Part shown: positions 1 through 6,192 of the stretch, piece by piece
Layout: every line of letters starts with the position of its first letter
How positions within the stretch are numbered: the stretch's first letter is position 1
NCBI GenBank assembly: GCA_003153585.1
Contig: PLZZ01000102.1
Location: 33,325 to 40,317 of the forward strand
Reading direction: 5' to 3'
Source of the DNA: Acidobacteriota bacterium
GTDB lineage: Bacteria > Acidobacteriota > Terriglobia > Acidiferrales > UBA7541
Length of the DNA stretch: 6,993 nt
Made by a program: the position numbers and the translations under genes
Notes under the pieces: model-generated
Told to the model about the DNA's origin: nothing
Database searches by the model: none
What the model saw: the letters and a program-made list of their open reading frames with translations, nothing else

Positions 1-776
1 GAATCGGAAAGATTCGTGTTGTACTCGCACTTATCGAAGAAGACCTGGTAAATCTTAATTCCGTTGCGCTCGCGAGTGATTTGGAACGGCGTTTGAATGC
101 CCGAGAACGGATGATAGTTCGAGAAGTATACAATTTCTTCCGTACGCATGCGGGTGTTCGCGTTGCGCGTATCCACGACCATGCGAATGGGCAGATGCGA
201 GGACTTGGCAATCGCAATACGAATCGTGCGGTTCTCACTGTCAACTAGCTCGACCCAGTCTGCCTCGCGTAGATCTACTACATCCGACCCGCCATAGCGG
301 AAAACCATGTCCGCTTCGTGGATTCGATGCCGGAGAATATTGTCTATATCCGTCTTCGTATCCTCTTGATAGCGCGCGAGGTCACTAGTGCGCGCTTCGC
401 TGACGCCACCGCGGTCGAGGTCCCAGCCCTTATCCCCGTTGTAGACCTCAATGATATTGCGCTTGGGGAGATTTTCCGTGCGATCCCTGAACGGGGGAAT
501 AGGGACAGCGTAGTTAACGAAGTGTACGGGTAAGCCACTGAGTTCACCGGAATGGCCGAACTGGCTCAGTCGACCTTCGTAAGTGACGTCATGAACGTTT
601 AAGTACGCGGCGCCTCCCAACCCCTCAATCGCCTGCTGCAAAATCTCTTTGGCTTTCGCCGCGCTCTGCGCCGGCATCATCACTTCGGATTCTTGCGCGG
701 ATGAAACGGAGACAACTGCAAGAAAGGCAAATACCAGGACGGCCGCTGCCCGAATCCTGCGCGCGATTATCCGCAA
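1..776 (-). CDS. Exported LolA-like (outer-membrane-lipoprotein-sorting-like) protein, C-terminus cut by window edge
   Basis: An open frame of 258 complete codons runs off the left edge. I chose a TTG start because no ATG or GTG lies at a sensible N-terminus and a GGAGGT ribosome binding site sits 8-9 nt upstream (785-790). From this start the protein has a textbook signal peptide: basic RRIR at residues 6-9, a hydrophobic stretch at about 10-24, and a probable cleavage after SSA27. The mature part has an alpha-helical AKAKEILQQAIEGLGG segment (40-55), then beta-rich sequence with NGDKGW (113-118) and a KCEYN motif (249-253). These features resemble exported LolA-like proteins common in Acidobacteriota. 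The family assignment is from memory of that pattern, and no ligand can be inferred. The start overlaps the stop of the upstream SDR gene by 10 nt, so translation is probably coupled. Probably only a short C-terminal piece is missing. Confidence 0.75.
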   Translation of the reverse strand, partial: MRIIARRIRAAAVLVFAFLAVVSVSSAQESEVMMPAQSAAKAKEILQQAIEGLGGAAYLNVHDVTYEGRLSQFGHSGELSGLPVHFVNYAVPIPPFRDRTENLPKRNIIEVYNGDKGWDLDRGGVSEARTSDLARYQEDTKTDIDNILRHRIHEADMVFRYGGSDVVDLREADWVELVDSENRTIRIAIAKSSHLPIRMVVDTRNANTRMRTEEIVYFSNYHPFSGIQTPFQITRERNGIKIYQVFFDKCEYNTNLSD

Positions 777-1531
777 AGGACGGAACCTCCATTTACGTTG
801 ATTACTTCCCCGGTGATGAAGGTTGCCAGGTCCGATGCGGCAAAAAGGATAGGACCGGCAATTTCCTCCGCTGTGGCCACACGTTTCAAAGCGATGGGAG
901 CCAGAGCTGATTTCATGCCGGCCTTTTTGTGAAGCACGGAAGCGGACATGTCGGTATCTACCCAGCCCGGTGCGACGCAATTTACCAGGATGTTGTGACC
1001 GGCGAGTTCGGAAGCCAATCCCTTCACAAAACTGATAATTGCGCCTTTGCTCGCGCCGTAGTGAGAATGAAAGGCTTCGCCACGCTGCCCGGCGGTGGAA
1101 CTGATGGCCACGATGCGACCGCCCCTCTGCGCGATCATGTGCGGCACGGCGTAATGAATCACGGCATAGACACTTTTTAGATTAACGCGGATCATCTCAT
1201 CCCACTCGCGTTCGCTGAGCTTTTCAATGGGCGTATCCTGCTCATTCCAGATGCCGGCATTTGCGACAAGGATATCCAAGCGACCGAGCCGATCACGAGC
1301 GAAGTCGACGAGTTTTTTCGCGTCTGCCATTTTGCCCAAATCGGCTTTGAACGATTCCACACGCGTGCTGTGCTTGCGCGCTTCCTGTTCCACCTGTTCG
1401 GCTGCTTCGCGATTGCGATGATAGTTGAAGACTACGTCGGCTCCGGCTTGTGCGAAGAGCTTCACGGATGCCGCGCCGATTCCGCGCGAGCCTCCGGTTA
1501 TAAGTGCGGCCTTTCCTGCCAGCGAAATCAT
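767..1531 (-). CDS. SDR-family NAD(P)-dependent oxidoreductase (FabG-like, classical SDR)
   Basis: This 254-residue protein has the usual length of a classical short-chain dehydrogenase/reductase. Visible motifs are the cofactor-binding TGGSRGIG (12-19), D64 in the KADL segment, NAG (91-93), N117, catalytic S145, Y158 and K162 in YGASK, and the PGWVDT segment (188-193). The C-terminal FITGEVINVNGG is typical of FabG-like proteins. It should catalyse reversible NAD(P)H-dependent carbonyl/alcohol conversion in the cytoplasm, but the substrate cannot be read from sequence. The N36 Y37 H38 R39 stretch after the second beta strand, without an acidic residue, fits NADPH preference (inference). It is unlikely to be the housekeeping fabG because no acyl-carrier-protein genes are nearby. 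The ATG is preceded by a GGGGGA stretch 4 nt upstream. It follows the amidotransferase gene by 92 nt and overlaps the next gene by 10 nt. Confidence 0.92.
   Translation of the reverse strand: MISLAGKAALITGGSRGIGAASVKLFAQAGADVVFNYHRNREAAEQVEQEARKHSTRVESFKADLGKMADAKKLVDFARDRLGRLDILVANAGIWNEQDTPIEKLSEREWDEMIRVNLKSVYAVIHYAVPHMIAQRGGRIVAISSTAGQRGEAFHSHYGASKGAIISFVKGLASELAGHNILVNCVAPGWVDTDMSASVLHKKAGMKSALAPIALKRVATAEEIAGPILFAASDLATFITGEVINVNGGSVLCG
785..790 (-). promoter_or_regulatory. Ribosome binding site deciding the TTG start of the LolA-like gene
   Basis: GGAGGT on the minus strand lies inside the last codons of the SDR gene, 8-9 nt before TTG (776-774). It supports the non-ATG start and explains how the downstream gene is translated although it begins before the SDR stop codon. 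Confidence 0.6.
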
Positions 1532-1570
1532 TGGTTCCCCCGAACATCCTTAGCAAATCAGAAGCTGTTG

Positions 1571-1627
1571 ATAGCCCCGGCAAAGACAATTGCGTGTCCA
1601 ACTCAGTGCGGAATTTCGTCGGGCTAT
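1571..1627. repeat. 7-bp inverted repeat around the amidotransferase stop codon
   Basis: ATAGCCC (1571-1577) and GGGCTAT (1621-1627) are perfect complements separated by 43 bases. The second arm contains the TAG stop of the amidotransferase gene. There is no U-tract on either strand, so this is not a convincing intrinsic terminator and may be chance. Confidence 0.3.
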
Positions 1628-2373
1628 GAATGCACCGGCGCTTTGTGCGCGGCCTTCACGAGTTCACTAAATAAGGCTTGAGCCAGTGAATCCGAATAAA
1701 TCATTCGCTCGGGATGCCATTGCACGCCGGTGACCCAATTTGAATCGCCCATCCACTCGACCGCTTCAACCACTTCATCGGGGGCGCGCGCGCTGACGCG
1801 AAGACCCCGGCCTAGCTCGAGGACCGACTGGTGATGCGAGCTGTTCACCCGTACTTCGCTTTTTCCCGCTAATTGATCGAGACGCGATCCTGGTTCAATT
1901 CGGATGAGATGAAACGGCTCGGTCGCGCCTTTCTTCCATACATGCTGGATTCCGCTCCGGACTTCGCTCGGGATGTCCTGAATCAGCGAACCTCCCAGGA
2001 AAACGTTCAGGCTCTGCACGCCGAAGCAAATGGCGAGAACGGGTTTGTGTTCAGTGAAAGCATGTTTGAGAAGCGCGAAATCCGTTTGTTCGCGACTGGG
2101 ATCGGCCTCTCCGCATTCCAGATGCCGCGCAGCATGAAAGCGCGAAGGCTCAACATCCGCGGGACTTCCCGGCAGCACAAAAGCATCGAGCGAACACGCG
2201 GTTTCTTTCAGCTCGTCCGGCGAGAGTGCGAGCGATACTTCTACCGGTTCGCCACCTGCGCGTCGGACGCCGTCGCAGTACCTTTCGTACTTGTCGCGTT
2301 GCCCTGTAAGTTCTTCTTTTCGTGTGCGATAGGGGATGCCAACTCGCGGTTTCTGGCTGAAGTCGGATAGCAT
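1624..2373 (-). CDS. Class I glutamine amidotransferase-like hydrolase (peptidase C26, PuuD-like)
   Basis: This 249-residue protein carries the complete triad of a class I glutamine amidotransferase: nucleophile C116 in ICFGVQSLN followed by LGGSLIQDI (126-134), with H220 and E222 in VQWHPE. The N-terminal VGIPYRT and the LPGSPADVEPS segment (67-77) match the peptidase C26 group that includes gamma-glutamyl-GABA hydrolase PuuD. VNSSHHQSV (176-184) matches the conserved loop before the C-terminal catalytic residues. The expected activity is hydrolysis of a gamma-glutamyl amide bond in the cytoplasm. There are no putrescine-pathway genes around it, so the real substrate is unknown and I give no gene symbol. 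It is a stand-alone domain with no synthetase partner beside it. The ATG at 2373 has an AGGA about 10 nt upstream. It lies 118 nt after the DinB-like gene and 92 nt before the SDR gene, on the same strand as both. Confidence 0.88.
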   Translation of the reverse strand: MLSDFSQKPRVGIPYRTRKEELTGQRDKYERYCDGVRRAGGEPVEVSLALSPDELKETACSLDAFVLPGSPADVEPSRFHAARHLECGEADPSREQTDFALLKHAFTEHKPVLAICFGVQSLNVFLGGSLIQDIPSEVRSGIQHVWKKGATEPFHLIRIEPGSRLDQLAGKSEVRVNSSHHQSVLELGRGLRVSARAPDEVVEAVEWMGDSNWVTGVQWHPERMIYSDSLAQALFSELVKAAHKAPVHS

Positions 2374-2491
2374 GGAATGCCCATCCTACCATCGAGCGTT
2401 CGCCCCAGCAACCAGCAGAAAGATACGGCTCAAGAGCGCAGGCGAGGCGAAGTAAAGGCAACGCGGCCAAAACGAGGGAAATGAAGCGTTG

Positions 2492-3052
2492 TTAGAACGT
2501 ACTGAGGCTCATTCTCATCATCGGCTGCGACGAATTTGACTGCCGGGATGTCGAGGCGGGTTTCCTTGGAGGATGTGTCTTCCGCCACGTGTCGTAACTC
2601 TGTTTCATCTGCTCGATATGATGCGGGATGTGGCGTTCCTGGATCTCAATCCAGCCGGCAAGGCTTAGGGGTCCGTCGGTCGGATCATTCACGCGGTGTT
2701 CCCAAACAGGTTCGGGCAACGCGATGAGCAATTGATATGTAGCCCTGCGCAGTCGACGAATTATTTCGAGCGCCTCACGGGTGCTTTGATGAAAATAGCC
2801 TAGAGCGCCGGCCCAGCGCGCGGGATCAAAATTGAGGACCGGGCTTTCCGGCTCTGCGATAAAACGGCGGCAACGGATGTAGGCGCTGGCTTCGCTGTCG
2901 GCAAGATGCAGAATAATTTCGTGGATGCTCCAGCGCTCGGGTACGGGCTTATAAAGCCACATCTTCTTGGGAAACTGCCTCAACGCGATCGATAGCAGGG
3001 CCGGTGCGCGGCCGAATGATTCTAATTGTTGTCGTCTCACTTCGCGGTTCAT
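2492..3052 (-). CDS. DinB-like (DinB_2 superfamily) putative metal-dependent protein
   Basis: A 186-residue protein starting at MNREVRRQQ. This start is chosen because AGGAGG lies 5 nt upstream (3058-3063). The same frame stays open for 66 more codons up to an ATG at 3250, but that extension has no good ribosome binding site and unusual composition. The sequence has the four-helix pattern of the DinB_2 superfamily: ERWSIHEIILHLADSE (39-54), and RHIPHHIEQM (140-149) near the end. H49, H141 and H145 are the likely metal ligands in an H...HxxxH arrangement. The family contains uncharacterised proteins and some thiol-dependent transferases, named after the Bacillus DNA-damage-inducible DinB; it is unrelated to DNA polymerase IV. 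The last ~27 residues (160-186) are polar, basic and probably disordered, beyond the usual domain. No partner is evident from the neighbours. Confidence 0.8.
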   Translation of the reverse strand: MNREVRRQQLESFGRAPALLSIALRQFPKKMWLYKPVPERWSIHEIILHLADSEASAYIRCRRFIAEPESPVLNFDPARWAGALGYFHQSTREALEIIRRLRRATYQLLIALPEPVWEHRVNDPTDGPLSLAGWIEIQERHIPHHIEQMKQSYDTWRKTHPPRKPASTSRQSNSSQPMMRMSLSTF

Positions 3053-3057
3053 ACACA

Positions 3058-3063
3058 CCTCCT
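3058..3063 (-). promoter_or_regulatory. Strong ribosome binding site of the DinB-like gene
   Basis: AGGAGG followed by a 5-nt spacer and ATG (3052-3050). It is the best Shine-Dalgarno match in the window and fixes the start at MNREV rather than the longer open frame. It is embedded in one arm of the inverted repeat described at 3056-3327. Confidence 0.75.
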
Positions 3064-3161
3064 GCATTATTTCTTTAGACGCACTTAGCTGCACTTCCGC
3101 TGCCAGGAGCTGTGAAAATAAACGAATAAATTGCGTTGATTGTTCCAACACAAACCTAATT

Positions 3162-3171
3162 GTTCGCGAAC
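3162..3171. repeat. Perfect 10-bp palindrome GTTCGCGAAC, candidate operator
   Basis: The palindrome is centred about 114 nt upstream of the DinB-like start. It overlaps the second copy of the ATTGTTC direct repeat. It does not fit the known LexA layouts (GAAC-N4-GTTC or GTTC-N7-GTTC), despite the DinB family name. Confidence 0.35.
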
Positions 3172-3263
3172 TGCACCAAGGAGCGTCCGACTTAGGGAAA
3201 ATCGTGTTCGGGGATGGGACAAATATCCATGCCGCAATGTCAAAAAACATCCTAATTCTGGTT

Positions 3264-3273
3264 TTGCATGCAA
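3264..3273. repeat. Perfect 10-bp palindrome TTGCATGCAA, candidate operator
   Basis: The palindrome sits about 56 nt after the folC stop and 216 nt before the DinB-like start. It is in an AT-rich context with a run of six T's on the minus strand at 3242-3247. It could be a protein-binding site; its stem is too weak for a good terminator. Confidence 0.3.
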
Positions 3274-3328
3274 TTTCGCGTAGACATCCGCAATTGTGAA
3301 AATGATTTATGCGATATACAGGAGGTGA

Positions 3329-4756
3329 CTAGAAGCTGCCGGGGGGCTTGGCATTCGGGTGCTCAGCAGGTGCCAATCCTGCGCTACGAGTGCGCCAGAA
3401 GCTACGAATATCGCCGACGAGATAGAGCGAACCGGTTACAAACACAACATCAGCGGGATCGGCGAGTTCCATCACGCGCTGAAGCGCTTCGGCCGGGTCG
3501 GGAACGATCAAAGAACGCTTCGCAAAATGGCCGGTGATTTCCGAGAGTAGCGAAGCGGAGATTGCGCGCGATTGGCGCGGCATAGTAAGAATCACGGCTT
3601 CAGCGCGCGGAAAAAGCAGACCCGCTATCTCGTCAACGGCTTTGTCGCGCATCGCGCCGTAGACCAGGAATATGCGGCGGCCTGAAAAATTCTCTTCCCA
3701 AAACCTTAGAAGCTCCCGGGCGCCGGCTGGGTTGTGCGTGCCGTCCAGATACACATCGGGCCGCTCAGAAATGCTTTCAAGACGGCCGAGCCAACGCACC
3801 GTCGCGACCCCGCGCTCGATTGCTTCATCGCCAATCGGAAATCCTCGTTCCCTGAGAAGGCGGGCAGCGGTGGCAGCGGTCAATGCATTTTGGATTTGGA
3901 AACGGCCAGAAAGCGCCGGTGCGATGGCCAGTTTTTGGGACGTATGCGCGAACGTCGCGGCTGCGCTATAGAAACCACCCGACACTTTCAAATCCTCGAT
4001 GCGCCAAGATTCTTCAACTTCCACCAGTCTGGCGTCCATTTCCGCGGAGCGGCGGGCGATAACTGCGCGCGCTTCGGGCCGTTGATTCGCGCTGGCCACC
4101 CAGGCGTTAGCTTTAATGATTCCTGCCTTTTCCGCCGCAATTTCTTCTATGGAATGACCCAGATAATTCTCGTGGTCGAAATCGATTGGCGTGATTACGG
4201 CGACCTCAGGCGTGACGATGTTCGTGGCATCGAAGCGTCCTCCCATACCGACCTCGTATATTGCGAAATCAACGTGGTGTGCTGCAAAAGCTAGAAAAGC
4301 CATGGCCGTGACGCATTCGAAGAAAGTTGGATGTGCTAAGAGCTTGCCTGAAGCCATGAGCGATTCGATGGAGGCGTGCACGTGAGTCCAAGCCTGTGCA
4401 AAATCTTGGTCCGAGATATTCTCGCCATCGATTCGGATGCGTTCATTAACGAGTTCGAGATGCGGCGAAGTGTAAAGGCCCGTTCGCAGGCCGGCCGCCC
4501 GCAGGATGGATTCGAGCATCGCAGCTGTGGAGCCTTTGCCGTTTGTGCCGGCAATGTGTGCACAGGGCATAGCGCGATGGGGCTGGCCCAAATCTTCGGC
4601 AAGGATGCTGATGTTTTCAATACCGAACTTCTGCACCGGCATTGCGGTCGTGGAGGGCGCAGCGAGCGAAGTGGATGGGATTCTAGCAGGCTGGCGCGGC
4701 GCCCCCAGTTCTTTTCCGAGTGACAGAAGCGCTCGAACGGATTCTTCGTAGTTCAT
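3329..4756 (-). CDS. folC: Bifunctional folylpolyglutamate synthase / dihydrofolate synthase
   Basis: This ATP-dependent ligase adds glutamate to dihydropteroate and extends the polyglutamate tail of folates in the cytoplasm. The 475-residue protein has the Mur-ligase-like ATPase P-loop HIAGTNGKGST (67-77), TSPHL (96-100), TFFE (144-147), EVGMGGRFDATN (168-179), DFDHENYLG (192-200) and AEKAGI (208-213), whose lysine K210 is normally carbamylated. The C-terminal domain has WLGRLE (322-327) and DGTHNP (338-343). It is longer than the usual 420-430 residues because of a Pro/Ser/Thr/Ala-rich insert at about 19-42, before KFGIENI, and a tail after about residue 450. The ATG is 12 nt after the accD stop with no clear Shine-Dalgarno sequence, so translation is probably coupled to accD. 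The accD-folC order is also found in E. coli. The next gene follows only after 276 nt. Confidence 0.96.
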   Translation of the reverse strand: MNYEESVRALLSLGKELGAPRQPARIPSTSLAAPSTTAMPVQKFGIENISILAEDLGQPHRAMPCAHIAGTNGKGSTAAMLESILRAAGLRTGLYTSPHLELVNERIRIDGENISDQDFAQAWTHVHASIESLMASGKLLAHPTFFECVTAMAFLAFAAHHVDFAIYEVGMGGRFDATNIVTPEVAVITPIDFDHENYLGHSIEEIAAEKAGIIKANAWVASANQRPEARAVIARRSAEMDARLVEVEESWRIEDLKVSGGFYSAAATFAHTSQKLAIAPALSGRFQIQNALTAATAARLLRERGFPIGDEAIERGVATVRWLGRLESISERPDVYLDGTHNPAGARELLRFWEENFSGRRIFLVYGAMRDKAVDEIAGLLFPRAEAVILTMPRQSRAISASLLSEITGHFAKRSLIVPDPAEALQRVMELADPADVVFVTGSLYLVGDIRSFWRTRSAGLAPAEHPNAKPPGSF

Positions 4757-4768
4757 ATTTGCGGCTGA

Positions 4769-5620
4769 TTACGCGAGGAAGAAGTTGAGCGCCTGAGAGA
4801 TATAGGGCTTCAGCTCTTTGCGCGAAACGACCGCATCGAGGAATCCGTGCTCCAGGAGAAACTCAGCGGTTTGAAAACCCTCCGGCAGTTTCTGGCGAAT
4901 GGTCTGTTCAATCACTCGCGGGCCTGCAAATCCAATGAGCGCGCCAGGTTCCGCAATATTCAAATCACCAAGCATGGCATAGCTGGCGGTAACGCCACCG
5001 GTAGTCGGGTCGGTGAGAATGGAAATGAAAGGAAGCCCCGCCTCGTCCAAGCGCGCGAGAGCTGCGGAGACCTTGGCAAGCTGCATCAAACTGACTACAC
5101 CCTCCATCATGCGGGCGCCGCCAGAGCACGAAACGATAATCAGCGGAATTTTCCGGGCCAGCGAACGCTCGATGGCGCGCGCCACTTTTTCGCCGACCAC
5201 AGCGCCCATCGAGCCGCCAATAAATCCGAACTCCATCGAGCAGCAGATCACGGGCCGGCCGTTCAAATGTCCTTCGGCAGTGAGGATCGCGTCTTTCATG
5301 CCCAATTTATGCTGCGCGTCTTTCAGACGCTGTGCGTAGGGTTTCGTGTCGGTGAAATGGAGAGGATCGCTGGATGCGAGCTCGCTGTCGAGTTCCGACC
5401 AGGGTTCGTCATCGAGCAGGAGTTCGAGCCTCTTGCGCGCACCCAAACGGAAATGGTGGTCGCACTTCGAGCAAACTTCCCAGTTTGCCTCCAGGTCTTT
5501 TTTCCAGATGATGGCCCGGCAGGAGCCGCACTTTGTCCACATGCCTTCGGTGCGCACACGACGTTCCTCCACCGGAGTGGGGTTCTCGATCGGTTTTTTC
5601 TCGCGTTTAAACCAGGCCAT
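4769..5620 (-). CDS. accD: Acetyl-CoA carboxylase carboxyltransferase subunit beta
   Basis: With AccA, this subunit transfers carboxyl from biotin carboxyl carrier protein to acetyl-CoA, giving malonyl-CoA for fatty acid synthesis. The 283-residue protein (E. coli 304) starts MAWFKREKK. It has the N-terminal zinc ribbon C31-x2-C34-x15-C50-x2-C53, complete. The crotonase-fold carboxyltransferase core shows GFIGGSMG (132-139), SCSGGARMMEG (164-174), TDPTTGGVTASYA (203-215) and GFAGPRVIEQTI (230-241). I reject the longer in-frame start at 5743 because its 41 extra residues would lie inside cobO and look like frame-shadow sequence. The chosen ATG comes 2 nt after the cobO stop. A GGGGGA stretch about 13 nt upstream is a poor ribosome binding site, so coupling to cobO is likely. 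accA, accB and accC are not in the window. Confidence 0.97.
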   Translation of the reverse strand: MAWFKREKKPIENPTPVEERRVRTEGMWTKCGSCRAIIWKKDLEANWEVCSKCDHHFRLGARKRLELLLDDEPWSELDSELASSDPLHFTDTKPYAQRLKDAQHKLGMKDAILTAEGHLNGRPVICCSMEFGFIGGSMGAVVGEKVARAIERSLARKIPLIIVSCSGGARMMEGVVSLMQLAKVSAALARLDEAGLPFISILTDPTTGGVTASYAMLGDLNIAEPGALIGFAGPRVIEQTIRQKLPEGFQTAEFLLEHGFLDAVVSRKELKPYISQALNFFLA

Positions 5621-5622
5621 GG

Positions 5623-6159
5623 CTAGTAATCGATCCCCCGCTGCGCGAGGATTCCTTTCGTGTAGGGATGTTTCACTTCGCGCATCTCGGTGACGAGGTC
5701 GGCGGCTTCGACGAGCTTCGGATGCGCATTTCGCCCGGTGCAAATCACATGAACGCGCTCGGGGCGTTTTGCGAGCGATTCTACCACGCGCTCAGGGTCG
5801 AGCATTTTATAGCTTATTACATAATTGATCTCGTCGAGCACAACCAGGTCGTATTTCTCGCTATATATCTGCGCGCGGCCATATTCCCAGGCCTGCTCGC
5901 ACAAGCGGACGTCTTCGGGATCCGTTTCGGCGCCGCCCACCTTGACGAAACCCCGCCCCATGGGCCGGATTTCGAACTTGTCGTCCCCAAGCATTTTTGC
6001 TGCATCCAGTTCGCCATAATGCCACGAGCCTTTGATGAACTGCACCATCAGCACGCGCAGGCCTTGCCCTACGGCACGGAAAGCCGTCCCTAGAGCGCAA
6101 GTCGTCTTGCCCTTGCCAGGCCCGGTGTAAATAATCAAGAGTCCTTTACCTTCCGGCAT
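5623..6159 (-). CDS. cobO: Corrinoid adenosyltransferase (cob(I)yrinic acid a,c-diamide adenosyltransferase, CobO/BtuR type)
   Basis: The enzyme transfers the 5'-deoxyadenosyl group of ATP to the cobalt of reduced corrinoids, making the coenzyme form of B12. The 178-residue protein starts almost at the P-loop: IIYTGPGKGKTT (9-20), a signature of this family. It also has MVQFIKGSWHYGE (38-50), VVLDEINY (106-113), ICTGRNAHP and the C-terminal VKHPYTKGILAQRGIDY (162-178). It is somewhat shorter than E. coli BtuR (196 residues), lacking most of the N-terminal leader before the P-loop. An in-frame TAA two codons upstream fixes the start at this ATG. No other cobalamin biosynthesis gene is visible, so it may serve salvage (inference). 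It is the first gene of the tight cobO-accD-folC run. Its leader contains the inverted repeats at 6193-6233 and a palindrome at 6169-6178. No good Shine-Dalgarno sequence is seen. Confidence 0.95.
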   Translation of the reverse strand: MPEGKGLLIIYTGPGKGKTTCALGTAFRAVGQGLRVLMVQFIKGSWHYGELDAAKMLGDDKFEIRPMGRGFVKVGGAETDPEDVRLCEQAWEYGRAQIYSEKYDLVVLDEINYVISYKMLDPERVVESLAKRPERVHVICTGRNAHPKLVEAADLVTEMREVKHPYTKGILAQRGIDY

Positions 6160-6168
6160 GGGTTAGCG

Positions 6169-6178
6169 TCTCGCGAGA
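6169..6178. repeat. Perfect 10-bp palindrome TCTCGCGAGA just upstream of cobO
   Basis: The palindrome covers the bases 10-19 nt before the cobO ATG, partly where a ribosome binding site would lie. It could be an operator, or it could hinder ribosome access. Self-pairing as a hairpin would leave almost no loop, so a dimeric DNA-binding protein is the better idea. Confidence 0.35.
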
Positions 6179-6192
6179 GCGACTTACAATAC

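Larger units (their letters stand above)
3056..3327. repeat. 12-bp inverted repeat (11/12) bracketing the folC-dinB gap; one arm is the dinB ribosome binding site
   Basis: On the plus strand the arms are CACCTCCTGCAT (3056-3067) and ATACAGGAGGTG (3316-3327). On the minus-strand transcript the folC-proximal arm reads CACCUCCUGUAU, one base after the folC stop. The distal arm reads AUGCAGGAGGUG, containing the DinB-like gene's ribosome binding site. They can form 12 consecutive pairs, one of them G-U. Sequence match is directly seen; function is inferred. Confidence 0.6.
3053..3328 (-). promoter_or_regulatory. 276-bp gap between folC and the DinB-like gene, probable promoter/leader region
   Basis: This is the only large break in the minus-strand gene run and it is visibly more AT-rich than the flanking genes. 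Open frames in it show no recognisable protein. It contains two perfect 10-bp palindromes (3162-3171 and 3264-3273), a direct repeat of ATTGTTC at 3139-3145 and 3159-3165 (20 bp apart, same face of the helix), and an inverted repeat at its two ends. A separate promoter for the downstream genes is likely, but I find only weak hexamer matches: on the minus strand TTGTGT, a 17-nt spacer, then TTTATT. No GC-rich hairpin with a T-tract follows folC. Confidence 0.45.

Noticed and set aside
2150..2470. 106-codon minus-strand open frame overlapping the amidotransferase start and the gap before it
   Set aside because: Most of it lies in the wrong frame of the amidotransferase gene, and no family is recognisable.
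3155..3180. LexA/SOS box upstream of the DinB-like gene
   Set aside because: The palindrome GTTCGCGAAC has the half-sites in the wrong orientation and spacing for the known LexA boxes, and the family name alone does not imply SOS control.
3053..3250. 66-codon N-terminal extension of the DinB-like protein up to an ATG at 3250
   Set aside because: There is no proper ribosome binding site at 3250, the extension does not fit the family, and an excellent AGGAGG precedes the internal ATG at 3052.
3241..3328. Intrinsic terminator after folC
   Set aside because: A run of six T's exists on the minus strand, but no GC-rich hairpin immediately precedes it; the nearby TTGCATGCAA is AT-rich and gives a poor stem.
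3734..4294. A 186-codon plus-strand open frame antisense to folC
   Set aside because: folC is intact across the whole span, and the antisense product shows no motif or convincing ribosome binding site.
4847..5626. A 259-codon open frame on the plus strand, antisense to accD
   Set aside because: The minus-strand accD is complete, with zinc ribbon and carboxyltransferase motifs. The plus-strand translation has no recognisable domain and a composition typical of the antisense of a GC-rich coding region.
5621..5743. 41-codon N-terminal extension of AccD
   Set aside because: It overlaps cobO in another frame, is Arg-rich shadow-like sequence, and the family normally starts shortly before the zinc ribbon, as the chosen start does.
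5668..6093. A 141-codon plus-strand open frame antisense to cobO
   Set aside because: cobO carries all family motifs over this stretch; the antisense frame is a shadow.
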